DNA from: Photobacterium sp. JCM 19050
Lineage (GTDB): Bacteria; Pseudomonadota; Gammaproteobacteria; Enterobacterales; Vibrionaceae
DNA length: 64,000 nucleotides
Direction: 5' to 3'
Assembly: GCA_001310455.1 (NCBI GenBank)
Contig: BAXG01000008.1
Coordinates: forward strand, 88,990-152,989
A program made the translations under genes and the position numbers. Within the stretch, counting starts at the first letter, position 1; each line of letters begins with the position of its first letter. Below the pieces are notes generated by a model. It had not been told where the DNA came from and made no database searches. It saw nothing but the letters and a program-made list of their open reading frames with translations. Below, in pieces: positions 30,451-42,605 of this stretch.

Positions 30451-32415
30451 TTGAGTGACATGGCAAAAAACTTGATTTTGTGGCTGGTTATCGCTGTGGT
30501 TCTGATGTCTGTATTTCAGAGCTTCGGGCCAGGTGACAGTGCCGGCCGTCAAGTAGATTACACAACATTTGTCCGTGAAATCGGACAGGATCAGGTCAGC
30601 GAAGCCAAATTCGATGGACGCGAAATCACTGTCACCAAACGCGATAACTCGCGCTATGTGACTTATCTGCCAGTTCTGAATGACCAGAAACTGTTGGATG
30701 ATCTCATCAACCACAACGTAAAAGTTGTGGGTACGCCTCCAGAAGAACCAAGCATCCTGGCTTCTATCTTCATCTCCTGGTTCCCAATGCTCCTTCTTAT
30801 CGGGGTTTGGATATTCTTCATGCGCCAGATGCAGGGCGGCGGCGGTAAAGGCGCTATGTCGTTCGGCAAGAGCAAGGCCCGCATGATGAGTGAAGACCAG
30901 ATTAAGACGACCTTTGCTGATGTTGCTGGCTGTGACGAAGCGAAAGAAGACGTTAAAGAGTTGGTGGATTATCTGCGCGACCCGAGCCGCTTCCAAAAGC
31001 TGGGTGGTAAGATCCCTACCGGTGTACTGATGGTTGGTCCTCCGGGTACAGGTAAAACGCTGCTGGCCAAAGCGATTGCCGGTGAAGCGAAAGTACCTTT
31101 CTTCACTATTTCTGGTTCTGACTTTGTTGAAATGTTCGTTGGTGTGGGTGCATCCCGTGTCCGCGATATGTTTGAACAAGCCAAGAAAGCGTCGCCGTGC
31201 ATCATCTTTATTGACGAGATTGATGCAGTGGGTCGTCAGCGTGGCGCAGGCCTCGGTGGCGGTCACGATGAACGTGAGCAAACCCTGAACCAGATGCTGG
31301 TCGAGATGGACGGTTTCGAAGGTAACGAAGGCATTATTGTTATCGCTGCAACCAACCGTCCTGACGTACTTGACCCGGCACTTCTGCGTCCCGGCCGCTT
31401 TGACCGTCAGGTTGTTGTGGGCTTACCGGATGTACGTGGCCGTGAGCAGATCTTGAAAGTTCACATGCGTAAAGTGCCACTGGCATCTGACGTTGAGCCT
31501 TCATTGATTGCCCGTGGTACACCTGGCTTCTCGGGTGCTGATCTGGCGAACTTGGTAAACGAAGCTGCACTGTTTGCTGCCCGTGGTAACAAGCGCACTG
31601 TGTCTATGGTCGAGTTTGAACTCGCGAAAGATAAAATCATGATGGGCGCTGAGCGCAAGTCAATGGTGATGTCTGAAGACCAGAAAGAAGCGACTGCATA
31701 TCACGAAGCCGGCCACGCCGTTGTTGGTCGACTGGTTCCAGAGCATGACCCGGTTTACAAGGTATCGATTATTCCTCGTGGGCGCGCACTGGGTGTGACC
31801 ATGTACCTGCCGGAGCAAGACCGCGTAAGTATGTCGCGTCAGCATCTGGAGTCGATGATCTCCAGCCTGTACGGTGGCCGTATCGCTGAAGAAGTGATTT
31901 ACGGTGCGGAAAAAGTGTCGACCGGCGCCTCTAACGACATTGAACGTGCCACTGATATCGCCCGTAAGATGGTAACTCAGTGGGGCTTCTCTGAAAAATT
32001 GGGTCCTTTGCTATATGCAGAAGACGAGGGTGAAGTGTTCCTCGGCCGTTCTGTTACCCAGACCAAGCACGTATCCGATGATACTGCCCGTCTGATTGAC
32101 AGCGAAATCCGCGAAATCATCGACCGTAACTACCAGCGCGCTCATAAGTTGATTACTGACAACATGGACATCATGCATGCCATGAAAGACGCGCTGATGA
32201 AGTACGAAACAATCGATGCCAAGCAGATTGATGACCTGATGGAACGCCGCGACGTCCGCGAACCTGCCGGTTGGAGTTCTGATTCCGATTCAGGCAGCAA
32301 CAACAACACTCCGAATACACCAGAGGCCAAGCCTGAGGTGAAACCGGAAGTGAAAGACGAAGCGCCTCAGGATAAACCGCTTGATCCACCGGCGGAGAAC
32401 AAACCGGAAGTCTAA
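30451..32415 (+). CDS. ftsH: FtsH, membrane-bound AAA+ zinc metalloprotease (UUG start)
   Basis: A hexameric ATP-dependent protease that degrades misassembled membrane proteins and regulators such as LpxC and sigma32. Two N-terminal membrane segments ([34 protein letters not shown]) flank a periplasmic domain. The AAA module has Walker A GPPGTGKT, Walker B IIFIDEID and the second region of homology; the protease has HEAGH. The C-terminal tail is long and P/E/K-rich. The start is TTG 30451 ([11 protein letters not shown]), eight bases after CGAGG; the ATG at 30460 would be too far from that site. 654 residues. Confidence 0.95.
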   Translation: MSDMAKNLILWLVIAVVLMSVFQSFGPGDSAGRQVDYTTFVREIGQDQVSEAKFDGREITVTKRDNSRYVTYLPVLNDQKLLDDLINHNVKVVGTPPEEPSILASIFISWFPMLLLIGVWIFFMRQMQGGGGKGAMSFGKSKARMMSEDQIKTTFADVAGCDEAKEDVKELVDYLRDPSRFQKLGGKIPTGVLMVGPPGTGKTLLAKAIAGEAKVPFFTISGSDFVEMFVGVGASRVRDMFEQAKKASPCIIFIDEIDAVGRQRGAGLGGGHDEREQTLNQMLVEMDGFEGNEGIIVIAATNRPDVLDPALLRPGRFDRQVVVGLPDVRGREQILKVHMRKVPLASDVEPSLIARGTPGFSGADLANLVNEAALFAARGNKRTVSMVEFELAKDKIMMGAERKSMVMSEDQKEATAYHEAGHAVVGRLVPEHDPVYKVSIIPRGRALGVTMYLPEQDRVSMSRQHLESMISSLYGGRIAEEVIYGAEKVSTGASNDIERATDIARKMVTQWGFSEKLGPLLYAEDEGEVFLGRSVTQTKHVSDDTARLIDSEIREIIDRNYQRAHKLITDNMDIMHAMKDALMKYETIDAKQIDDLMERRDVREPAGWSSDSDSGSNNNTPNTPEAKPEVKPEVKDEAPQDKPLDPPAENKPEV

Positions 32416-33341
<926 letters not shown>

Positions 33342-33344
33342 AAA

Positions 33345-34677
33345 ATGACACGCAAATATTTCGGCACCGATGGTGTCCGCGGCAAAGTTGGCGACTTTCC
33401 GATTACCCCTGATTTTATTCTTAAGTTAGGCTGGGCTGCAGGCCGGGTTCTGTCTAAAACCGGCACCAAGAAAGTATTGATTGGTAAAGATACCCGTATC
33501 TCCGGATACATGCTCGAGTCCGCTCTGGAAGCCGGCCTTTCTGCAGCAGGTCTTCAGGCAGCATTTACCGGCCCGATGCCAACACCGGCTGTGGCTTACC
33601 TGACCCAGACATTCCGAGCAGAAGCGGGGATTGTGATTTCTGCATCCCACAACCCTTATTATGATAATGGGATTAAGTTCTTTTCTTCGCAGGGCACCAA
33701 GTTGCCTGATGACATTGAACTGGCGATTGAAGCAGAACTGGAAAAGCCGCTGACCTGCGTGGAATCTGCAGAACTGGGTAAAGCCAAGCGAATCGTTGAT
33801 GCTGCCGGCCGTTATATCGAATTTTGCAAAGGCACTTTCCCAAGCCATATGAGCCTGGAAGGCTCAAGATTGTTGTTGACTGCGCCAACGGTGCGACTTA
33901 CCACATTGCACCGAGTGTGTTTAAGGAACTGGGTGCGGAAGTCGTGGCAATGGGCTGTGAGCCTAATGGCGTCAACATCAATGAAGAAGTGGGTGCGACA
34001 GACGTCAGAGCCTTCAAAAACGCGTGCTGGAAGAAAATGCCAACTTGGGCATCGCTTTTGATGGCGACGGCGACCGCGTGATTATGGTTGATGAAGACGG
34101 CAACAAAATTGACGGCGACCAAATTGCCTACATTATTGCGCGGGAAGCACTACGCCGTGGGGAATTGAAAGGTGGGGTAGTGGGCACACTTATGACCAAT
34201 ATGGGCATGGAAGTGGCGCTCAAGAATCTCGGTATTCCTTTCGTGCGAGCCAAAGTGGGTGACCGCTATGTGATGGAAAAGTTGCTGGAAACCGGCTGGC
34301 GTATCGGCGCTGAGAATTCCGGCCACGTTATTCTGTTAGACAAAGTGACCACGGGTGATGCGATCGTTGCTGGCCTGCAGGTTATGTCCAGCGTTGTCGG
34401 CACGGGTATGTCTTTGAAAGAGCTGGCCCAGGGGATGACGCTGTTCCCTCAGGTGTTAGTTAATGTGCGCTTCAGTGGCGATACCGACCCGGTGACCTCT
34501 CCGGCCGTTATCGCTGCAAAAGAGGCGGTAGAGGAAAAACTCGCTGATACCGGACGGGTATTACTGCGTAAATCTGGCACTGAGCCCCTGATTCGCGTTA
34601 TGGTTGAAGGCGAGGATGCAGAAAAAGTGCAGGCATACGCAGAAGAAATTGCAGATGCTGTGCGTCAAAACTGCTAA
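33345..34677 (+). CDS. glmM: GlmM, phosphoglucosamine mutase (two frameshifts)
   Basis: GlmM converts glucosamine-6-phosphate to glucosamine-1-phosphate for UDP-GlcNAc, and hence for peptidoglycan and LPS. Motifs: [13 protein letters not shown], the catalytic phosphoserine in [19 protein letters not shown], the metal-binding [11 protein letters not shown], and the phosphate-binding [12 protein letters not shown]. The frame breaks at C 33863 (restored [21 protein letters not shown]) and at CC 34011-34012 (restored [26 protein letters not shown]). Repaired length is 444 residues versus 445 in E. coli. Essential, so sequencing errors are the likely cause. Confidence 0.94.
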
Positions 34678-34775
34678 GTAATAAGGAAATTTGAGTCGGA
34701 TAGCTGATTAAACCATCGAATTGGTTAAGCTCTGTGCAAGCGGTTTGAAAAAAGCGACTTTTTTAAAAATTCCAC

Positions 34776-34804
34776 TTGTCAGCAGGTACGCCATTCGCTA
34801 ATAT
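34776..34804 (+). promoter_or_regulatory. Candidate sigma70 promoter of secG
   Basis: TTGTCA (34776-34781), 17-base spacer, TAATAT (34799-34804), about 75 bp before the secG start. Confidence 0.6.
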
Positions 34805-34879
34805 CCACCCCGCTCCCAACGAGGAGTGCTGGTTTGGGTAAGCCATCCGGCTCAACAATTTGGAACATAGGTGGAAGCC

Positions 34880-35214
34880 ATGTACGAAATTCTACTTGTG
34901 GTATATCTGTTGGCCGCGCTTGGTGTGATTGGCCTGGTACTGGTCCAGCAGGGTAAGGGCGCGATATGGGCGCGTCATTCGGAGCTGGTGCTTCTGGAAC
35001 CCTGTTCGGTTCATCAGGCTCAGGTAACTTCCTGACCCGAATGACAGCAATCTTCGCTACGGTCTTTTTTGTTCTCAGTCTGATTCTGGGTAACATGACC
35101 ACCCACAAAGAAAAAGTGGGAAGCGAGTGGGAAAATCTTAGCCAACCAGTGACACAGCAGGTTGAGTCCCAAGGTGATGTGCCAGCTACGACAAATAGCG
35201 ACATCCCAAACTAA
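34880..35214 (+). CDS. secG: SecG, preprotein translocase subunit (one frameshift)
   Basis: A small inner-membrane subunit of SecYEG. The two membrane segments (EILLVVYLLAALGVIGLVLVQQ and TRMTAIFATVFFVLSLIL) flank the conserved MGASFGAGASGTLFGSSGSGNFL loop. The frame breaks at G 34963; restoring one G gives QQGKGADMGASFGAG and a 111-residue protein. The start is ATG 34880 after GGTGGAAG. It is followed by tRNA-Leu and metY, as in E. coli. Confidence 0.93.
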
Positions 35215-35226
35215 GATAAAGATCTT

Positions 35227-35313
35227 GCCGAGGTGGTGGAATTGGTAGACACGCTATCTTGAGGGGGTAGTGCCTTTTTAGGCGTGCGGGTTCAAGTCCC
35301 GCTCTCGGCACCA
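35227..35313 (+). tRNA. leuU: tRNA-Leu, anticodon GAG
   Basis: An 87-nt class II tRNA with a 7-bp acceptor stem (GCCGAGG/CTCGGC with closing pair), the long variable arm typical of leucine tRNAs, anticodon GAG in the loop TTGAGGG, T-loop GGTTCAAGTCC and an encoded CCA end. Its place between secG and metY is that of E. coli leuU. Confidence 0.95.
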
Positions 35314-35321
35314 AATTCGCC

Positions 35322-35350
35322 TTGTTAAGGCAATAAGTGCGCTGTATAAT
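35322..35350 (+). promoter_or_regulatory. Promoter of metY-rimP-nusA-infB
   Basis: TTGTTA (35322-35327), 17-base spacer, perfect TATAAT (35345-35350), followed by a GC-rich discriminator (GAGCGCGC), which is characteristic of stringently controlled stable-RNA promoters. The metY gene begins 15 bases after the -10 box. Confidence 0.75.
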
Positions 35351-35364
35351 GAGCGCGCTTCGGA

Positions 35365-35441
<77 letters not shown>

Positions 35442-35768
35442 CTTTCTCCGCTCAAGCAACATGTTCTTTAACGTCTTGCTTGAGTGATGCTAAAAAGGGA
35501 GAGCGGCTCTGTCGTTGTCCCTTTTTGGCTATCTCAGCCCGGTAAAACCGGCTGGGGCGCTTGACGGCGCTAAGGGTCCAGTTACATTAAACCCCGACTT
35601 TCGGGGTTTTTTGTTATCTGAAACAGACCATACCCCGGCAACCTGAGGTTGTTTGGGTATATTCGGATTATAACTGGGCTTTAGAGCCTTTTTTGTTTCC
35701 GGGGGCTGATAACAGACGGTTCGTTCAATAACGAAGTCGTTTGGTATTGCTCTGTTTCCGGGGGAAAT
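35442..35768 (+). promoter_or_regulatory. Leader between metY and rimP with three terminator-like hairpins
   Basis: Three hairpins with T runs follow one another: AAAAAGGGA/TCCCTTTTT (35492-35526), AACCCCGA/TCGGGGTT with T6 (35589-35612) and GGCT-TTAG-AGCC with T6 (35676-35694). The motif TGTTTCCGGGGG occurs twice, at 35694-35705 and 35752-35763, the second acting as the rimP ribosome binding region. In E. coli this segment contains partial terminators that release the tRNA while some polymerase reads on into rimP-nusA-infB; the same is likely here. Confidence 0.6.
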
Positions 35769-36224
35769 ATGACTGGACTAGAAAAACAACTTACCGAAAT
35801 GCTTGAGCCTGCGGTAAGTGCTCTGGGGTATGAACTGGTAGGGTTGGAATTTATCCGTGCCGGTCAGAATTCAACCCTGCGCATTTATATTGACCACGAA
35901 AACGGTATTACCGTCGACGACTGTGCCGAAGTGAGTCATCAGGTAAGTGCAGTAATGGACGTAGAAGATCCGATTACTGTGGCCTACAACCTGGAAGTAT
36001 CTTCACCAGGTTTAGACCGACCTCTGTTTAAAGCCGAGCACTACCAGAAGTTTATTGGTCAGGAAGTGACCCTGGTGTTGCGCATGGCAATGCAGAACCG
36101 TCGTAAGTGGAAGGGCGCTATCGCCTCCGTAGACGGTGAAACTATTGTGATCAACGTAGATGGCACTGAAGAAGCATTTGCCCTGAGCAACATTCAGAAA
36201 GCCAACCTGGTTCCATCCTTTTAA
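35769..36224 (+). CDS. rimP: RimP, ribosome maturation factor
   Basis: RimP is needed for 30S subunit maturation. The 151-residue protein has the family motifs [44 protein letters not shown] and [12 protein letters not shown], followed by the C-terminal SH3-like domain. No frameshift. The nusA start lies 22 bp downstream. Confidence 0.95.
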   Translation: MTGLEKQLTEMLEPAVSALGYELVGLEFIRAGQNSTLRIYIDHENGITVDDCAEVSHQVSAVMDVEDPITVAYNLEVSSPGLDRPLFKAEHYQKFIGQEVTLVLRMAMQNRRKWKGAIASVDGETIVINVDGTEEAFALSNIQKANLVPSF

Positions 36225-36246
36225 AGGTTAAATGAGGCGAGCGTTC

Positions 36247-37734
36247 ATGAACAAAGAAATCTTGGCTGTCGTTGAAGCGGTGTCCAATGAGAAAGCAGTT
36301 CCTCGCGAGCGAATTTTTGAAGCTCTGGAAATTGCTCTGGCTACTGCCACCAAGAAAAAATACGAAGCAGAAATCGACGTCCGCGTAGCGATCGACCGAA
36401 AGACTGGCGAGTTTGATACTTTCCGCCGCTGGAAGATTGTAGAAGAAGTGACGGCTCCGACCCGTGAAATTACGCTGGAAGCTGCTCAGTTTGAAGATCC
36501 AGAACTTCAGCTTGAAGGCTTCGTTGAAGACGAAATCGAATCTGTAACTTTCGACCGTATTACTACGCAAACTGCCAAGCAGGTTATCGTACAAAAAGTA
36601 CGTGAAGCAGAGCGAGCTCAGGTTGTAGAGCAGTTTGTTGATCACCAGGGTGAGCTGATCACCGGTATCGTTAAGAAAGTTAACCGTGACGTCGTTATTG
36701 TTGACCTGGGTAACAATGCGGAAGCTGCCCTGCAACGTGACGACCAATTGCCACGTGAAAACTTCCGTCCAGGTGACCGCGTACGTGGTCTGCTGTATGC
36801 TGTACGCCCAGAAGCGCGCGGTTTCCAACTGTTCCTAACGCGTTCTAAGTCAGAAATGCTGATGGAACTGTTCCGCATTGAAGTACCAGAGATCGGTGAA
36901 GAAGTCATCGAACTGATGGGTGCAGCCCGTGATCCGGGTTCTCGTGCAAAAATCGCAGTTAAGACCAATGACAAGCGTATCGACCCAGTTGGTGCTTGTG
37001 TAGGCATGCGTGGTGCACGTGTTCAGGCTGTTTCTGGTGAACTGGGCGGTGAGCGTATCGATATCGTTCTGTGGGATGATAACCCAGCTCAGTTTGTTAT
37101 CAATGCCATGGCACCGGCGGATGTTGCATCAATCATCGTTGATGAAGACACCCATGCGATGGACATCGCGGTTGAAGCGGGCAACTTGGCCCAGGCTATC
37201 GGCCGTAACGGTCAAAACGTACGTCTTGCCTCTCAGCTGACTGGCTGGGAACTGAACGTGATGACCGTTGAAGATCTTCAGAAGAAACACCAAGAAGAAG
37301 CGTCTCAGTCAATTGACCTGTTTGTTAAGCACCTCGACATTGATGAAGACTTCGCTGCCGCGTTGGTAGAAGAAGGTTTCACAACTCTGGAAGAAGTTGC
37401 TTACGTTCCTGCTGCTGAACTGGCAGAGGTTGATGGTCTGGACGAAGAGACCGTTGAAGTGCTGCGTGAACGCGCGAAAGAAGCACTGACTACTATTGCG
37501 CTGGCCAAGCAAGAATCTATTCAAGGCGCCGAGCCTGCTGAAGACCTGCTGAATCTGGAAGGCCTGGATCGTGAACTGGCTTATACCCTGGCTTCGAAAG
37601 GCATCAGCACACTGGAAGATCTGGCTGACCAAGGTACCGACGACCTGCTTGATATCGCCGGTATGACAGAAGAGAAAGCGGGCGAGCTGATCATGGCTGC
37701 ACGCAACATTTGCTGGTTCAGCGACGAGGCCTAA
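36247..37734 (+). CDS. nusA: NusA, transcription termination/antitermination factor
   Basis: NusA binds RNA polymerase and modulates pausing, termination and antitermination. Domains: N-terminal polymerase-binding region (residues 1-135), S1 (about 135-200, [23 protein letters not shown]), two KH domains ([26 protein letters not shown] and [18 protein letters not shown]), and two acidic C-terminal repeats (residues 360-495) as in E. coli. ATG 36247 ([16 protein letters not shown]) is preferred to 36232, which adds five non-family residues. 495 residues, as in E. coli. Confidence 0.96.
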   Translation: MNKEILAVVEAVSNEKAVPRERIFEALEIALATATKKKYEAEIDVRVAIDRKTGEFDTFRRWKIVEEVTAPTREITLEAAQFEDPELQLEGFVEDEIESVTFDRITTQTAKQVIVQKVREAERAQVVEQFVDHQGELITGIVKKVNRDVVIVDLGNNAEAALQRDDQLPRENFRPGDRVRGLLYAVRPEARGFQLFLTRSKSEMLMELFRIEVPEIGEEVIELMGAARDPGSRAKIAVKTNDKRIDPVGACVGMRGARVQAVSGELGGERIDIVLWDDNPAQFVINAMAPADVASIIVDEDTHAMDIAVEAGNLAQAIGRNGQNVRLASQLTGWELNVMTVEDLQKKHQEEASQSIDLFVKHLDIDEDFAAALVEEGFTTLEEVAYVPAAELAEVDGLDEETVEVLRERAKEALTTIALAKQESIQGAEPAEDLLNLEGLDRELAYTLASKGISTLEDLADQGTDDLLDIAGMTEEKAGELIMAARNICWFSDEA

Positions 37735-37754
37735 TACAGCTAGGGAGGAGCCGA

Positions 37755-40472
37755 ATGTCAGAGGTTACAGTCAAAGCATTGGCGCAAGAAATTGACACAC
37801 CAATCGATCGTCTGCTTAAGCAATTCGAGGATGCTGGTATCAGCAAGAAAGCTGACGATCTGGTGAAGCAGGAAGAAAAAGAAGCGCTGCTCAGCCACCT
37901 GAAAAGCACCCAGGGTGCATCAGGTAACGCTCCTACTCGCCTGACCCTTAAGCGTAAAACTCGCAGCACCCTGAGCATTTCGGGTGCTGGAGGTAAAAGC
38001 AAAGACGTCCAGGTTGAAGTTCGTAAGAAACGCACTTATGTAAAACGTGCGGATCTGGAAGAGCAGCAGCGCGTCGAGGAAGAAGCCGCTCAGCGTGAAG
38101 CTGAAGAGCAGGCAAAACGCGAAGCGGAAGAAGCTGCGCGCCTTGAGGCAGAAGCCCAGGCTAAGCGTGAAGCTGAAGAAAAAGCCCGCCGCGAAGCAGA
38201 GGAAGCAGCTAAACGAGAAGCAGAAGCTAAGCGTGCCGCAGAAGAGAAAGCGAAGCGCGAAGCAGAGGCAAAAGCTGTAAACCAATCAGCTATGCCGGAT
38301 AAACAAGCTGAAGAAGAGGCTGCACGTAAGGCTGCTGAGGCGGAAGCGAAACGACAAGCTGATGAACTCAAGCGTCGCCGGGAAGAGGAAGCCAAGCGCA
38401 AAGCTGAAGAAGAGAGTCAGCGCCAGCTAGAAGAGGCACGCAAAATGGCAGAGAAAAACCAGGAACGCTGGAATGACCAGGAAAAAGCGACTGACGACGC
38501 ACAGGTAGAGGATTCCAGCCTGACTTCACGTTTTGCACGTGAAGCTGAAGACGAGCAGGCGCGCCGTGCAGAAGCACCTCGCCGCCGTAAGAAGAAGAAA
38601 TCTCAAGACGACGACGATCGCAACAGTCGTCGTGGTGGTAAAGTGAAAGCCAAGGGTGGCAAGCGCGCTAACCCACAGGCACTGCAACACGCTTTCCAGA
38701 AGCCAGCTCAAAAAGTTAACCGCGATGTAGAAATCGGTGAAACCGTAACTGTCGCTGAGCTTGCTAACAAGATGGCGGTAAAAGCCACTGAAGTTATCAA
38801 GACCATGATGAAGATGGGTGCGATGGCAACCATCAACCAGGTTATCGACCAGGAAACTGCACAGCTTGTTGCAGAAGAAATGGGTCACAACGTGGTACTT
38901 CGTCGTGAAAACGAGCTGGAAGAAGCGGTACTGTCTGATCGTGATAACGATGCTGCGGTAGAATCGCGTGCACCAGTTGTTACCATCATGGGTCACGTTG
39001 ACCACGGTAAAACCTCGCTGCTGGACTACATCCGTAAGGAACACGTAGCTGAAGGCGAAGCGGGTGGTATTACCCAGCACATCGGTGCTTACCACGTTGA
39101 AACCAACAACGGCATGATCACCTTCCTGGATACTCCGGGACACGCTGCGTTTACCGCAATGCGTGCTCGTGGTGCCAAGGCGACGGATATCGTTATCCTG
39201 GTTGTTGCTGCAGACGACGGTGTAATGCCACAGACAATCGAAGCTGTTCAGCACGCGAAAGCGGCGGAAGTGCCAGTTATCGTTGCTGTTAACAAGATCG
39301 ATAAGCCTGAAGCAGACCCAGACCGCGTGAAGAACGAACTTTCTCAGTACGGCATCATTGATGAAAGCTGGGGTGGTGAGAACATCTTCGTACACGTTTC
39401 TGCCAAGCAGGGTACAAACGTAGACGACCTGCTGGACGCTGTTCTGCTGCAAGCCGAAGTGCTGGAGCTGACTGCAGTCCGTGAAGGCATGGCGAGCGGT
39501 GTGGTTGTTGAATCTCGTCTGGACAAAGGACGCGGCCCTGTCGCTACTGTTCTGGTTCAGTCTGGTACCCTCAAGAAGGGTGACATCGTACTGTGTGGCC
39601 TCGAGTATGGCCGCGTACGTGCGATGCGTGACGAAAACGGTAAAGAAATCACTGAAGCTGGCCCATCTATCCCTGTAGAGGTTCTGGGTCTGTCTGGTGT
39701 ACCTTCTGCCGGTGATGAAGCCACTGTAGTTCGTGATGAGCGTAAAGCCCGTGAAGTTGCCCTGTACCGTCAAGGCAAGTTCCGTGACGTGAAACTGGCC
39801 CGTCAGCAGAAAGCCAAGCTGGAGAACATGTTCTCTAACATGAGCGAAGGTGAAGTGGCTGAGCTGAACATCGTACTGAAAGCTGACGTACAGGGTTCTG
39901 TTGAAGCGATTGCCGAGTCTCTGGCCAAGCTGTCTACTGACGAAGTGAAGGTTAAGATCGTAGGTTCAGGTGTTGGTGGTATCACCGAGACTGACGCCGT
40001 TCTGGCTGCAGCGTCTAACGCTATTGTGCTGGGCTTCAACGTTCGTGCCGATGCGTCTGCCCGTAAGGTGATTGAGACAGAAAACATCGAACTGCGTTAC
40101 TACTCTGTCATCTATGCACTGATTGATGAAGTTAAGCAGGCTATGAGTGGCATGCTGGCTCCTGAGTTCAGACAGGAAATCATTGGTCTGGCTGAAGTTC
40201 GTGACGTATTCCGTTCTCCTAAGTTCGGTGCGGTTGCAGGCTGTATGGTTACCGAAGGTACCATCAAGCGTAACAACCCAATCCGTGTACTGCGTGAAAA
40301 CGTGGTTATCTACGAAGGTGAGCTGGAATCACTGCGTCGCTTCAAAGACGACGTGAACGAAGTGAAGAACGGTTACGAATGTGGTATCGGTGTGAAGAAC
40401 TACAACGATGTCCGCGCTGGCGACCAGATCGAAGTGTACGAAATCATCGAAGTGAAACGTACCATCGATTAA
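37755..40472 (+). CDS. infB: InfB, translation initiation factor IF-2
   Basis: IF-2 is the GTPase that brings fMet-tRNA to the 30S subunit. The N-terminal IF2_N domain ([24 protein letters not shown]) is followed by a long charged helix, residues about 100-240, built from irregular AKREAEE-type repeats. The G domain starts near residue 410 ([20 protein letters not shown]3 DTPGHAAF; G4 NKID). Domains II, III and C follow. ATG 37755 has GGAGGAG upstream; an earlier ATG lies inside nusA. 905 residues, no frameshift. Confidence 0.96.
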   Translation: MSEVTVKALAQEIDTPIDRLLKQFEDAGISKKADDLVKQEEKEALLSHLKSTQGASGNAPTRLTLKRKTRSTLSISGAGGKSKDVQVEVRKKRTYVKRADLEEQQRVEEEAAQREAEEQAKREAEEAARLEAEAQAKREAEEKARREAEEAAKREAEAKRAAEEKAKREAEAKAVNQSAMPDKQAEEEAARKAAEAEAKRQADELKRRREEEAKRKAEEESQRQLEEARKMAEKNQERWNDQEKATDDAQVEDSSLTSRFAREAEDEQARRAEAPRRRKKKKSQDDDDRNSRRGGKVKAKGGKRANPQALQHAFQKPAQKVNRDVEIGETVTVAELANKMAVKATEVIKTMMKMGAMATINQVIDQETAQLVAEEMGHNVVLRRENELEEAVLSDRDNDAAVESRAPVVTIMGHVDHGKTSLLDYIRKEHVAEGEAGGITQHIGAYHVETNNGMITFLDTPGHAAFTAMRARGAKATDIVILVVAADDGVMPQTIEAVQHAKAAEVPVIVAVNKIDKPEADPDRVKNELSQYGIIDESWGGENIFVHVSAKQGTNVDDLLDAVLLQAEVLELTAVREGMASGVVVESRLDKGRGPVATVLVQSGTLKKGDIVLCGLEYGRVRAMRDENGKEITEAGPSIPVEVLGLSGVPSAGDEATVVRDERKAREVALYRQGKFRDVKLARQQKAKLENMFSNMSEGEVAELNIVLKADVQGSVEAIAESLAKLSTDEVKVKIVGSGVGGITETDAVLAAASNAIVLGFNVRADASARKVIETENIELRYYSVIYALIDEVKQAMSGMLAPEFRQEIIGLAEVRDVFRSPKFGAVAGCMVTEGTIKRNNPIRVLRENVVIYEGELESLRRFKDDVNEVKNGYECGIGVKNYNDVRAGDQIEVYEIIEVKRTID

Positions 40473-40502
40473 TGCTTCAACTCGCGATTGTTGACGTATT
40501 AC

Positions 40503-40524
40503 ATGGGGGGCGAACGCCCCCCAT
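40503..40524 (+). terminator. Hairpin between infB and rbfA
   Basis: ATGGGGGGCG-AA-CGCCCCCCAT, a near-perfect GC-rich stem, followed by the weak T run TTGTT. It probably attenuates or protects the 3' end of infB rather than terminating fully, as rbfA starts 22 bases later. Confidence 0.5.
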
Positions 40525-40545
40525 TTGTTGATAGAGAGACATTTC

Positions 40546-40941
40546 ATGGCAAAAGAATTCAGCCGCACCCAGCGTGTGTCGCAGCAAATTCATAAAGAGC
40601 TGGCGATCATTCTGCAGCGTGAAATCAAAGACCCACGCATTGGCATGGTTACCATCTCAGGTGTAGACGTATCCCGTGATATGTCTTATGCCAAAATCTT
40701 CGTCACCTTCCTGACGACAGACGAAGAAAAAGCCAAAGAAAGCCTGGCTGCCCTGCGTGAAGCAGCAGGCTATGCCCGTTCGCTGCTTGGCAAGGCAATC
40801 CGCCTCCGTGTAACGCCAGAACTGAACTTCGTATACGATGAATCACTCACTGAAGGTATGCGTATTTCAAACCTGGTTTCCCAGGCAGTACAAAGCGACA
40901 AAGCCCGTCGTGGCGATGAAGACGCTGAAGAGGAAGAGTAA
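40546..40941 (+). CDS. rbfA: RbfA, 30S ribosome-binding factor
   Basis: RbfA binds immature 30S subunits and is required for 16S rRNA maturation, notably in the cold. The KH-like fold is seen in [53 protein letters not shown] and the terminal helix. The tail is acidic (GDEDAEEEE). ATG 40546 ([11 protein letters not shown]) gives 131 residues. Its TAA overlaps the truB ATG by one base. Confidence 0.95.
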   Translation: MAKEFSRTQRVSQQIHKELAIILQREIKDPRIGMVTISGVDVSRDMSYAKIFVTFLTTDEEKAKESLAALREAAGYARSLLGKAIRLRVTPELNFVYDESLTEGMRISNLVSQAVQSDKARRGDEDAEEEE

Positions 40942-41897
40942 TGGCACGTCGTATGCGTCGCAGAGGGCGCCCTGTTAACGGCATCCTGCTGCTTGATAAG
41001 CCGACCGGCATCACTTCCAACGATGCGCTGCAAAAAGTAAAGCGTATCTATTTTGCTGAGAAAGCCGGCCACACTGGCGCGCTTGACCCGCTGGCAACCG
41101 GTATGCTGCCAATCTGTTTTGGTGAAGCAACCAAATTCTCCCAGTTCCTGCTTGACTCTGACAAGCGTTACCGCGTGGTAGCGAAGCTGGGTGAGCGCAC
41201 TGACACATCAGATGCAGATGGCGAAGTTATTCAGACTCGTGAAGTGAAGGTTAACCTCGGCCTGCTGGAACGTTGCGTTGCAAAGTTCCGTGGAGAAACC
41301 ATGCAGGTTCCTTCCATGTTCTCTGCGCTGAAGTATCAGGGTAAACCTCTGTATGAATACGCACGAGCTGGTATCGAAGTTCCTCGTGAAGCCCGTCCGA
41401 TTACGGTTTACCAGATTGACCTGCTGCGTTTTGAAGGTCACGAAATTGAGCTGGAAGTACACTGCTCAAAAGGCACTTACATTCGTACCATTGTTGATGA
41501 CCTGGGCGAAATGCTGGGTTGCGGTGCGCACGTAACCGCGCTGCGCCGCATTGGTGTGTCCAAGTACCCGCATACTCGCATGGTGACTCTGGAGCAACTG
41601 GAGGCGCTGCTTGAGCAGGCTCGTGAGCAGGATATACAGCCACGTGAACTGCTTGATCCTCTGCTGTTACCTCTGGACACAGCAGTGCAAGATTTGCCTG
41701 AAAGCAACCTGATTCCGGTTGTCGCAGGCTACTTCCTGCAAGGTCAGCCGGTACAGGTGCCTAACGCTCCACATGAAGGGTTTGTTCGCGTCACTGCCGG
41801 TGAAGAAGGCAAGTTTATTGGTGTTGGTGAAATCGATGCTGATGGCTTGGTTGCCCCACGCCGACTGGTGGTAGAAACACCGCGCCGCGAAGGTTAA
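40941..41897 (+). CDS. truB: TruB, tRNA pseudouridine-55 synthase
   Basis: TruB makes the universal pseudouridine 55 in the T-loop of tRNAs and acts as a tRNA chaperone. The catalytic aspartate is in [19 protein letters not shown]; other motifs are GVLLLDKP-like ([14 protein letters not shown]) and [22 protein letters not shown]. The C-terminal PUA-like domain spans the last 70 residues. 318 residues. Coupled to rbfA through TAATG. Confidence 0.96.
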   Translation: MARRMRRRGRPVNGILLLDKPTGITSNDALQKVKRIYFAEKAGHTGALDPLATGMLPICFGEATKFSQFLLDSDKRYRVVAKLGERTDTSDADGEVIQTREVKVNLGLLERCVAKFRGETMQVPSMFSALKYQGKPLYEYARAGIEVPREARPITVYQIDLLRFEGHEIELEVHCSKGTYIRTIVDDLGEMLGCGAHVTALRRIGVSKYPHTRMVTLEQLEALLEQAREQDIQPRELLDPLLLPLDTAVQDLPESNLIPVVAGYFLQGQPVQVPNAPHEGFVRVTAGEEGKFIGVGEIDADGLVAPRRLVVETPRREG

Positions 41898-41958
41898 GCC
41901 CTGTTACAACGTTGTCGGAATTTGCGTAAAATTCCGGCAATTTGGCGGGGTTGCAGTG

Positions 41959-41987
41959 TTGCCTTTGATAAGGAAACTCTGTAGAAT
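41959..41987 (+). promoter_or_regulatory. Candidate sigma70 promoter of rpsO
   Basis: TTGCCT (41959-41964), 17-base spacer, TAGAAT (41982-41987), about 73 bp upstream of the rpsO start, as expected for a gene with its own promoter. Confidence 0.55.
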
Positions 41988-42059
41988 TCGCCGCCTCGGG
42001 TGTCGGCTGAATCAGAGATTGGCTGGCACAAATATATCAATCCTCAATTGGAGAAAATT

Positions 42060-42329
42060 ATGTCTCTGAACGCTGAAACTAAAGCGAAAATCGTTGCTGA
42101 ATACGCGCAAGGCGAAAACGACACTGGTTCACCAGAAGTACAGGTAGCTCTGCTGACTGCACAGATCAACCACCTGCAAGGTCACTTCGCTGAGCACAAG
42201 CAAGATCACCACAGCCGTCGTGGTCTGCTGCGCATGGTTTCTCGCCGTCGTAAGCTGCTGGACTACCTGAAGCGTAAAAACGCTGACCGTTACCTGGAGC
42301 TGATCAAGCGTCTGGGTCTGCGTCGCTAA
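42060..42329 (+). CDS. rpsO: Ribosomal protein uS15
   Basis: Small-subunit protein S15, which binds the central domain of 16S rRNA. The 89-residue product has the family signatures [35 protein letters not shown] and [31 protein letters not shown] 42060 follows TTGGAG; the frame runs upstream but with non-family sequence. E. coli S15 represses its own translation through its leader. Confidence 0.97.
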   Translation: MSLNAETKAKIVAEYAQGENDTGSPEVQVALLTAQINHLQGHFAEHKQDHHSRRGLLRMVSRRRKLLDYLKRKNADRYLELIKRLGLRR

Positions 42330-42340
42330 GACAGCATTCC

Positions 42341-42374
42341 AAAGAAAGGAGCCTTCTGGCTCCTTTCTTCTTTT
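42341..42374 (+). terminator. Terminator between rpsO and pnp
   Basis: AAAGAAAGGAGCC-TTCT-GGCTCCTTTCTTC hairpin ending in TTTT, closely resembling the E. coli rpsO terminator. Confidence 0.9.
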
Positions 42375-42465
42375 CGGGAGACTCATCTCCTGTATTACCC
42401 CGCATACCCGTGTATAATGTTCACGCCTTATATTCATAGCACAGTCAATTAACTCGACCAGCAGG

Positions 42466-42530
42466 TCGCGGCTACTGAAAATGTCTTCGCATTCAAGCTA
42501 TTCCCTCGGATATTTTCACTAGTCGCGACG
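42466..42530 (+). ncRNA. Long hairpin in the pnp leader, probable RNase III processing site
   Basis: The arms at 42466-42483 (GTCGCGGCTACTGAAAAT) and 42513-42530 (ATTTTCACTAGTCGCGAC) pair over 18 positions with two mismatches, forming a long stem before the pnp start. In E. coli, RNase III cuts such a stem in the pnp leader, and PNPase then degrades the duplex to repress its own synthesis. The same mechanism is inferred here. Confidence 0.7.
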
Positions 42531-42605
42531 GTGTAATGAAAGGCAAAACATGTACTACATCCAGACAGCAAAGGCTTTCTGGATGCCTAACATAAGGAAA
42601 TTTCC

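Noticed and set aside
38080..38460. Repetitive AKREAEE tract in infB as a possible repeat expansion or foreign insert
   Set aside because: A charged helical linker of this kind is normal for gammaproteobacterial IF-2.
38526..39773. 415-codon minus-strand frame opposite infB
   Set aside because: Antisense shadow produced by the codon bias of infB; low-complexity, no domain.
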